Of a stretch of DNA of 64,000 bases, positions 59,431 through 64,000 are shown piece after piece. Source of the DNA: Novosphingobium sediminis (GTDB lineage: Bacteria > Pseudomonadota > Alphaproteobacteria > Sphingomonadales > Sphingomonadaceae); assembly GCF_007991615.1 (NCBI RefSeq), contig NZ_BJYR01000026.1, positions 1 to 64,000 on the forward strand. Direction: 5' to 3'. The notes below the pieces were generated by a model. The model worked only from the letters and a program-made list of their open reading frames with translations, did not search any database and was not told where the DNA came from. A program made the translations under genes and the position numbers. The stretch's first letter is position 1; each line of letters opens with the position of its first letter.

Positions 59431-60243
59431 TCAGGTGTGCATGTTGATGATGGTCTGCGAGATCTGCGAGGCGGTATCGATCGCCTTGGCATTGGCCTGG
59501 AAATTGCGCTGTGCGGTGATCAGGCCGACCATTTCTTCAGATAGATCGACGTTCGAGCGTTCGAGCGCGCCCGAGAGGATGCCGCCGTAGAAACCCGAGT
59601 CCGGCCCGCCATACGTGGCCGTCCCGGAGAGACCGGTCGAGGTCCAGTTGGAGGAGCCTTCCTGGCGCAGCCCACCGGGCGAAAGGAACGTGGCCAGCGC
59701 GATCTGGCCAACCGCGACATTGGTGCCATCGGCGTAGCTTGCGGTGATCACGCCGTTCTTGCCGACCGCGACCCCGGCAAACTGCGCACCGGTAGCGTTG
59801 GTCGCGGGGATCTGCACCGATTGCGGAGTGGTGCCGGTGACATTGCCCGCCGCATCGGTAGCGAAGGCCTGCAGCTGGTTGCCATTGCCGCGCACGAGAT
59901 AGCCGTTCTGGTCAATCTCGAAGCTGCCGTTGCGGGTATAAAGCGTATCGCCCGAGATGGCAGACTTGGTGGTGAAGAACCCGTCTCCGTTGACGACAAG
60001 ATCAAGCGCATTGCCGGTCTGCTCGACCGGGCCCTGCTTGAAGTTCTGGTTGATCGCCTCGACCGTGGCGCCGATCCCGATCAGGAGCTTGGGATTGGTG
60101 AAGGCGCTGCCCGCGACGATATCGGAGAAGGCGACGGTGCTCTTCTTGAACCCGTTGGTTTCGGCATTGGCAATGTTGTTGCTGATGACGCCGAGATCGG
60201 TCTGGGCGTTCTTGAGGCCGTTGAGCGAGGTGTAGAACGACAT
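59431..60243 (-). CDS. flgE: Hook protein FlgE, unusually short
   Basis: 270 residues. N-terminal SFYTSLNGLKNAQTDLGVIS and NNIANAETNGFKKSTVAFSD; C-terminal SGALERSNVDLSEEMVGLIT then QRNFQANAKAIDTASQI. The hook family is normally 400 or more residues because of domain D2; here only D0/D1-like parts and a small insert remain, close to the size of FlgG. Identity as hook rather than another rod protein rests on its position between flgD and flgF. Confidence 0.85.
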   Translation of the reverse strand: MSFYTSLNGLKNAQTDLGVISNNIANAETNGFKKSTVAFSDIVAGSAFTNPKLLIGIGATVEAINQNFKQGPVEQTGNALDLVVNGDGFFTTKSAISGDTLYTRNGSFEIDQNGYLVRGNGNQLQAFATDAAGNVTGTTPQSVQIPATNATGAQFAGVAVGKNGVITASYADGTNVAVGQIALATFLSPGGLRQEGSSNWTSTGLSGTATYGGPDSGFYGGILSGALERSNVDLSEEMVGLITAQRNFQANAKAIDTASQISQTIINMHT

Positions 60244-60259
60244 GTCTGGGGGTCCTTTC

Positions 60260-60544
60260 TCAGATCTTCAGGCCAGCGAGCTTGTCGAGCTTGGCCTCGA
60301 TCGATTTCAGCGTGTCTGAGGTGCTGTTCGCAGCGGAGAGGCTGGAGAACTGGGCGAGCTGGGCGATCATCTGGCTGTTGTCGACCGGCGCGGTAGGGTC
60401 CTGATTGCTCAGCTGCGCGGTGAGCAGCTTGATGAAATCGTTGGCGCCAAGTGCGCCGAACCCGCTTTTCGCAGCGGTGGTGGCAGCCTTGGCGGCGGAC
60501 GAGGCTGCACTAGCCGCGGCGTATGGGTTGACTGCGGTCATCAC
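60260..60544 (-). CDS. flgD: Minimal hook cap protein FlgD
   Basis: 94 residues. The FlgD core [20 protein letters not shown], then [15 protein letters not shown] and a final coil. Typical FlgD is about 230 residues with Ig-like and Tudor-like domains after this core; both are missing and the gene ends cleanly at flgE's leader. No frameshifted remainder is seen downstream. Overlaps flgC by four bases. Confidence 0.88.
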   Translation of the reverse strand: MMTAVNPYAAASAASSAAKAATTAAKSGFGALGANDFIKLLTAQLSNQDPTAPVDNSQMIAQLAQFSSLSAANSTSDTLKSIEAKLDKLAGLKI

Positions 60545-60960
60545 TTCATCCTCATCGTTTCGAGCATCAGTTGCTTGGCGGTCTGCATCGCCTCGACCAC
60601 GTTCTGGTACTGGCGGGCGCTCTCCATCATCTCGACCAGCTCGGCGTTCTCATCGACCGGGGCTTCCCAGACATCGCCGTTGGCATCGGCGAGCGGGTGA
60701 TCGGGATCGTGCATCTGCACCGGCGCCGCATCGCTGCGGTAGACCCCCGCGACGCGGACGGTGGCGAGGCCGGAGGAGCGGTCCAGTTCCTCGGCGAAAA
60801 CTGGGCGCAAGGGGCGGTAGGCGGCGTCCTTGCTGGCGGCGACATTGCCGGCATTGGCGAGGTTGGAGGCCGATGCGTTCATGCGTACCAGTTGCGCCGA
60901 CATGGCCCGCGCGGTGACATCGAACAGCGAGAGGGGCTGGCCGGGCTGGCTCATGCTCAT
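60541..60960 (-). CDS. flgC: Proximal rod protein FlgC
   Basis: 139 residues. [20 protein letters not shown] and [20 protein letters not shown] at the start; the C-terminal [20 protein letters not shown] then EAMQTAKQL. Rod protein. Overlaps flgB by four bases. Confidence 0.94.
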   Translation of the reverse strand: MSMSQPGQPLSLFDVTARAMSAQLVRMNASASNLANAGNVAASKDAAYRPLRPVFAEELDRSSGLATVRVAGVYRSDAAPVQMHDPDHPLADANGDVWEAPVDENAELVEMMESARQYQNVVEAMQTAKQLMLETMRMK

Positions 60961-61304
60961 TCGCCCTTGATCGCGCGGGTCAGCGTTTCGACCTGGCCGC
61001 GGATGAACGAGAGCGTGGCGGAATAGCCGACGGCGTTTTCGGCGAAGGCGGTCTGTTCGGTGGCCATCTCGACGGTGTTGCCATCGAGGCTGGGCATGAC
61101 CGGCATCCGGTAGCGCGTGGCGGCGGACATCGCCTGTGCCTCGCTCGCGCCGCCGGTGCGGGCCTTGAGCGCTGCGGCGAAATCGATGTCCTTGGCCTTG
61201 TAGCCCGGCGTCCCAGCGTTCGCGAGGTTGGAGGCGAGGAGGCCCATGCGCTGCGAGCGCAATTCAAGTGCTGCGCCGTGGATGCCGAAGAGAGTGTCGC
61301 TCAT
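60957..61304 (-). CDS. flgB: Proximal rod protein FlgB
   Basis: 115 residues from the ATG at 61304 with AAGG upstream. LFGIHGAALELRSQRMGLLA and SNLANAGTPGYKAKDIDFAA; C-terminal YSATLSFIRGQVETLTRAIK. First gene of the flgBCDEFGHIJKL operon. Transcribed from the sigma-54 promoter at 61345-61360. Confidence 0.94.
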   Translation of the reverse strand: MSDTLFGIHGAALELRSQRMGLLASNLANAGTPGYKAKDIDFAAALKARTGGASEAQAMSAATRYRMPVMPSLDGNTVEMATEQTAFAENAVGYSATLSFIRGQVETLTRAIKGE

Positions 61305-61344
61305 GGTGGTGGCCTTGAAAGACGGGTTTTCCTGTCCGGTAATC

Positions 61345-61360
61345 AGCAAGGGGCGTGCCA
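61345..61360 (-). promoter_or_regulatory. Sigma-54 promoter of the flgB operon
   Basis: Minus strand: TGGCACG-CCCC-TTGCT, a perfect match to TGGCACG-N4-TTGC with GG-N10-GC spacing. Start of transcription about 30 bases before the flgB ATG. Confidence 0.9.
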
Positions 61361-61403
61361 AGCCCCGAAATGCTGGCGTCCGGCGTTCCGCGCAGGCTGT
61401 GAT

Positions 61404-61442
61404 CCGGCAACCGCTTGCCGGGTGACGGCAAATTGCTTCCGC
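61404..61442. promoter_or_regulatory. Paired CCGGCA-N6-TGCCGG sites upstream of flgB
   Basis: Site 1: CCGGCA-ACCGCT-TGCCGG (61404-61421), perfect. Site 2: ACGGCA-AATTGC-TTCCGC (61425-61442), partial. Centres are 21 bases apart. They lie about 80 and 100 bases upstream of the sigma-54 start, the usual enhancer distance, and also just upstream of the plus-strand stator-like promoter. Confidence 0.7.
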
Positions 61443-61449
61443 GCGGACT

Positions 61450-61475
61450 GAAGTCCCGGCGCGCCGTGCCGTTCT
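61450..61475 (+). promoter_or_regulatory. Sigma-28-like promoter of the second stator pair
   Basis: CTGAAG (GAAG at 61450-61453), 14 bases, GCCGTTCT (61468-61475). One mismatch from the flgM promoter in the -35 box, identical -10. The ATG follows after 30 bases. Confidence 0.5.
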
Positions 61476-61505
61476 TGGAAGGCAAGAGAACGAGGCACGG
61501 CAGCA

Positions 61506-62174
61506 ATGGATTTGACGCACATGCTCGACCCGGTGGCGGCGGGCATTGTCATTGGCGGAACGCTGGGCGCAACCGCGCTGCGCAGCGGCGTGGCTGATTG
61601 CAGCGCTGCGTGCAGTGCCTTGTGGCCGCGCCGATTTCGCGAGGATCAGGTGCGCGGTGCGCTGGCGCCGATGGTCGCACAGGCCGAACGCGAGGGCCTG
61701 CTGCGCACGAACCTGCGCCCCAGCGGCGATCCTGCGTTCGACACCGCGCTCGCTGCGTTGATCCAGACCCGGAGCCTCGCCGCCTTCGTCAGCAGTGATG
61801 ATGCCGCGCGCGAGACCCGCATCGCCCGCGCCATGCGCGCGGTGCGCACGCTGGCGCTCGGGGCAGAGCTCTCGCCAGTGTTCGGGCTTGCCGGAACGCT
61901 CGTCTCGCTGAGCCAGTTGCCGGCCGAGGGTCTTGCCCGCGGAGCCTTCATGGGCGCGATCTCGATGGCGGTGCTGACCACGCTCTACGGTCTGCTGCTC
62001 GGCAATCTGGTGCTGGCCCCGTTATCGCGCGGGGTGGAACGGCGGGTGGAGGCCGAGGAGGCCGCGCGGCGCGAGATCGCCGACTGGCTGATCGCCAAGC
62101 TGGGGCCGGCCTGTCCGCCTTTGCAGCCGGCCACTGGCGCGGTCCGCCGGGCCTACTTGCGCGAGGTGCCATGA
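61506..62174 (+). CDS. MotA/ExbB-like protein, second stator-type subunit
   Basis: 222 residues with at least three hydrophobic segments: near residue 8-25; LGAELSPVFGLAGTLVSLSQ (about 117-140); FMGAISMAVLTTLYGLLLGN (about 149-175). The last two resemble the paired TM3/TM4 of MotA/TolQ/ExbB (glycine-rich with a Thr). It is clearly diverged from the normal MotA encoded at 52502. The next gene overlaps by four bases (ATGA) and is its small partner. A sigma-28-like promoter precedes it, hinting at a motor role. An ExbB-like function cannot be ruled out. Confidence 0.65.
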   Translation: MDLTHMLDPVAAGIVIGGTLGATALRSGVADCSAACSALWPRRFREDQVRGALAPMVAQAEREGLLRTNLRPSGDPAFDTALAALIQTRSLAAFVSSDDAARETRIARAMRAVRTLALGAELSPVFGLAGTLVSLSQLPAEGLARGAFMGAISMAVLTTLYGLLLGNLVLAPLSRGVERRVEAEEAARREIADWLIAKLGPACPPLQPATGAVRRAYLREVP

Positions 62175-62596
62175 CGGCGCCGCCGCACGGCCTCTATGGC
62201 GCACCGATCGCAATGCCGTGGCAGACGATCCTCGCCGATCTTGCGCTGATCCTGTTCATGATGACCGCTGCTGCGCTTGCCAATGCGCCCGATGCGCCGC
62301 TGCTGCCCAACGCCGTGAAGCCCCCTGCGCCCTCCGCGCAGGGGGAGCCGGTCGGTGTCTGGCGCGAAGGGCCGGGTATGCCAAGGCTGGCCGAATGGCT
62401 TGCCCAGCAGGCGCGTGATCCGCGGCTCAGGGTCTCGATCCTGGTGCGCCACCGCGCGGGTCACGAGCAAGCTGCCCTGACCCACGCTCAGGCGCTGGTG
62501 GCGGAGGCGGGCGTACATGCAGCTTCGGCGCGCATCGTGGTCGAGCCGGGCCGCGAGGACACCGCCAGCGTGGTCCTTGCCTATGACGCCCAGTGA
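62171..62596 (+). CDS. Small MotB/ExbD-like partner protein
   Basis: 141 residues. One membrane helix WQTILADLALILFMMTAAAL (about 17-36) contains an Asp (D23) placed like the proton-binding Asp of MotB/ExbD. After a Pro-rich linker comes a C-terminal domain (about 75-141) with RVSILVRHRAGHEQAALTHA then QALVAEAGV, which looks like a shortened OmpA-type fold without the usual peptidoglycan-binding D and R residues. Overlaps the MotA-like gene, so the two are translated together. Assignment is by topology and context. Confidence 0.6.
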   Translation: MTAPPHGLYGAPIAMPWQTILADLALILFMMTAAALANAPDAPLLPNAVKPPAPSAQGEPVGVWREGPGMPRLAEWLAQQARDPRLRVSILVRHRAGHEQAALTHAQALVAEAGVHAASARIVVEPGREDTASVVLAYDAQ

Positions 62597-62611
62597 CTTG
62601 ACCGGGTGAGG

Positions 62612-62627
62612 TGGCACGATGATTGCA
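62612..62627 (+). promoter_or_regulatory. Sigma-54 promoter of flgA
   Basis: TGGCACG-ATGA-TTGCA, a perfect consensus match with correct spacing, 41 bases before the flgA start. Confidence 0.9.
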
Positions 62628-62667
62628 CCGCGTGCGGCGTTGCCCCTCCCAGTGAAAGCGCTTTGCC

Positions 62668-63174
62668 ATGATTGCTCTCCGCCATGCTGCCCTCCTTGCG
62701 CTGACGCTTGCTCCGATGCCTGCCGTGGCAGCACCGCTCACCGATCTGGCCGCAATCGACCGCGCCGTTGCGGCCTTTACCGGGCAGCAGATCGGCGTGC
62801 CGGGCGGCGCGGCGCAGCCGGTGGACCGGCGGTTGCGGCTGGCAGCCTGCGCGGCCCCGCTGGCGCTATCCTGGTACGGCAACGCGCAGACGAGCGTGCT
62901 GGTGCGCTGCCCCGATGCGGGCGGTTGGCGCGTTTTCGTGCCAGTGAGCGCGGACCGGGTCGCTTCCACGGCTGCGCCCGCCGCGATGGCCGTGATGCGG
63001 GGTGAGGGCGTGACGGTGATGGTGGCTGGCGACGGCTTCTCGGTCTCGCAGCCGGGCGAAGCGCTCGATGCGGGCGCGGTCGGCAACTGGATCCGCGTGC
63101 GGACCGCCGCCAAGGCCGATCCGCTGCGCGCCCGCGTGGTGCGTCCGGGGCTGGTCGAACTGCCGGTGGACTGA
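62668..63174 (+). CDS. flgA: P-ring assembly chaperone FlgA
   Basis: 168 residues. Signal peptide ending MPAVAA|PL. Then a SAF-like region with CAAPLALSWY and the conserved C-terminal part GEGVTVMVAGDGFSVSQPGE and GAVGNWIRVRTAAKADPLRA. It is needed for FlgI ring assembly in the periplasm. It is shorter than typical FlgA (about 220), missing part of the N-terminal domain. The sigma-54 promoter lies just upstream. Confidence 0.88.
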   Translation: MIALRHAALLALTLAPMPAVAAPLTDLAAIDRAVAAFTGQQIGVPGGAAQPVDRRLRLAACAAPLALSWYGNAQTSVLVRCPDAGGWRVFVPVSADRVASTAAPAAMAVMRGEGVTVMVAGDGFSVSQPGEALDAGAVGNWIRVRTAAKADPLRARVVRPGLVELPVD

Positions 63175-63182
63175 GGACAGGA

Positions 63183-63230
63183 CCGGCAATCGCCTGCGAT
63201 CCGTTGCCGCCAGCGGCAAAACAATTCCGT
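63183..63230. promoter_or_regulatory. Two CCGGCA-N6-TGCCGG-like sites before flgM
   Basis: CCGGCA-ATCGCC-TGCGAT (63183-63200) and CGGCA-AAACAA-TTCCG (63214-63229). The left halves are perfect and the right halves are weaker. Centres are 30 bases apart. Between them is a reversed pair TTGCCG-CCAG-CGGCAA. They lie directly upstream of the flgM sigma-28-like promoter. Confidence 0.45.
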
Positions 63231-63237
63231 CCCCGCT

Positions 63238-63263
63238 TAAACTCTCCTTCAAGCCGCCGTTCT
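63238..63263 (+). promoter_or_regulatory. Sigma-28-like promoter of flgM
   Basis: CTTAAA (TAAA at 63238-63241), 14 bases, GCCGTTCT (63256-63263). Same layout as at flagellin. flgM is a class-3 gene in enterobacteria, which fits. The ATG follows after 28 bases. Confidence 0.6.
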
Positions 63264-63291
63264 GGTTTGCAGGAAACGCGAGGAGCGGACC

Positions 63292-63606
63292 ATGTCATCC
63301 TTTGAAATCGGTGCATCGCGCCCGGTCAGCGCGGCGCCAAATACCGGGCAGGTCACTAATGTTGGCCAGGGCAGCAAGCCCGTCCAGACCGAAGCTGCGG
63401 TGGAAACCGCCAAGGCACCGGCTGCCGCTGCAGCCGCTCCGCAGGTGGAAACCAGCGATGCAGTGAAGGCGGGGGCTGCCCCTGTCGACAAGGAGCGGGT
63501 CGCCACGATCCGCCACGCCATCGAAACCGGCACATACCCCGTGCTCCCGACCAAGATCGCCGATGCGATGATCGCGGCCGGGATGCTGCTGAGGAGCCCC
63601 AAGTGA
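63292..63606 (+). CDS. flgM: Anti-sigma-28 factor FlgM
   Basis: 104 residues. Unstructured Ala/Pro/Val-rich N-terminal two-thirds; the C-terminal VDKERVATIRHAIETGTYPV then IADAMI is the sigma-binding part of FlgM. It holds FliA inactive until exported through the hook. GGAG upstream. Presence of flgM implies a FliA sigma factor outside this window. Confidence 0.92.
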   Translation: MSSFEIGASRPVSAAPNTGQVTNVGQGSKPVQTEAAVETAKAPAAAAAAPQVETSDAVKAGAAPVDKERVATIRHAIETGTYPVLPTKIADAMIAAGMLLRSPK

Positions 63607-63968
63607 ATTCAGCTATCGATACCGTGGAGTCGATCCGCCGCCCCACCCAGCTGCGCGATACCTTGCGGCAGATGCTGGCCGTTCTGGAGGATGAACGGCA
63701 GGCGCTTGCCGGGCTCGATGTCGATGCGATCATGGGCTGCGCGGTCGACAAGAATGCCCTTTGCGGGCGCCTCGACACGGCTGCGCCGGAAGCGATCGAC
63801 GACGAATGCCGCGGATTGCTGGAGGCTGCGCGCCGCGTGAACGAGGCAAATCGCCGCGTGCGCAACTTGATCGCGGCCAACGTCTCGGCGCGGCTCGATG
63901 CATTGTCTGGCCAGCCCGCGCTCTACCGAGCGCAGACACCCCATGCCCGGATCGGCCGCGCGCGCTGA
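63603..63968 (+). CDS. flgN: FlgK/FlgL export chaperone FlgN
   Basis: 121 residues from a GTG that overlaps the flgM stop (GTGA). All-helical: LRDTLRQMLAVLEDERQALA, ALCGRLDTAAPEAI, ARRVNEANRRVRNLIAANVS. Matches FlgN in pattern and in position next to flgM. It escorts FlgK and FlgL to the export gate. Confidence 0.87.
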   Translation: MNSAIDTVESIRRPTQLRDTLRQMLAVLEDERQALAGLDVDAIMGCAVDKNALCGRLDTAAPEAIDDECRGLLEAARRVNEANRRVRNLIAANVSARLDALSGQPALYRAQTPHARIGRAR

Positions 63969-63970
63969 TT

Positions 63971-63986
63971 TGGCACGCTGCTTGCT
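63971..63986 (+). promoter_or_regulatory. Sigma-54 promoter pointing out of the window
   Basis: TGGCACG-CTGC-TTGCT, perfect consensus, starting two bases after flgN stops. It must drive a gene beyond position 64000, probably another flagellar operon. Confidence 0.85.
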
Positions 63987-64000
63987 GAACCCTTTCCGGC

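Overview
The window is GC-rich chromosomal DNA of an alphaproteobacterium, most likely a sphingomonad (Novosphingobium/Sphingomonas type). The signs are a Ti-type traA/traC/traD mobilisation module, a TonB-dependent receptor, a DUF6481-type protein, and a compact flagellar and chemotaxis locus. It opens inside hsdM and ends just past flgN on a sigma-54 promoter.

Region 1 (1 to about 10.4 kb) is an accessory island ending at a tRNA-Leu(CAG) gene. It carries a Type I methyltransferase followed by a one-HKD nuclease, an AbiE-type toxin/antitoxin pair, a HEPN-like protein with several zinc ribbons, and a mobilisation block: traD and traC on minus, a relaxase-helicase traA on plus, and an oriT-like sequence between them. 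No traG or mating-pair genes are visible, so it looks mobilisable rather than self-transmissible.

Region 2 (10.5 to 33 kb) is mixed core: an NDUFA9-like NAD(P)-binding protein, a large RTX metalloprotease with five 264-bp repeats, a GST-fold protein, an ABC-F ATPase and a ParA-like ATPase. A minus-strand chemotaxis operon follows (STAS, cheA, cheR, cheB, cheD, cheY, cheW and a small D-x3-Q protein), with a second, probably esterase-dead, CheB transcribed away from it. Then come a spermidine-synthase-like protein, a DUF6481-type protein, a TonB receptor, an MFS transporter, a sulfur-dioxygenase/rhodanese fusion and a B12-binding AerR-like regulator.

Region 3 (34 to 64 kb) is the flagellar cluster. 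A single minus-strand series runs flbD-fliEFGHIJKLMNOPQR-flhB-fliDS. Divergent from flbD is a flagellin gene. Beyond it lie a Tat-type broad-specificity racemase, motAB and a flgBCDEFGHIJKL operon. On the plus strand are a second stator-like pair, flgA, flgM and flgN. flhA, fliA and flhF are not in the window.

The regulatory DNA is unusually legible. There are three perfect TGGCACG-N4-TTGC sigma-54 promoters. A repeated class fitting CTTAAA-N14-GCCG(T/G)TCT (FliA-like) lies before flagellin, flgM and the second stator pair. Paired CCGGCA-N6-TGCCGG sites, probably bound by the FlbD-like activator, sit beside three promoter regions. The combination of an FlbD-type activator with FlgM, FliS and sigma-28-type promoters differs from the Caulobacter scheme.
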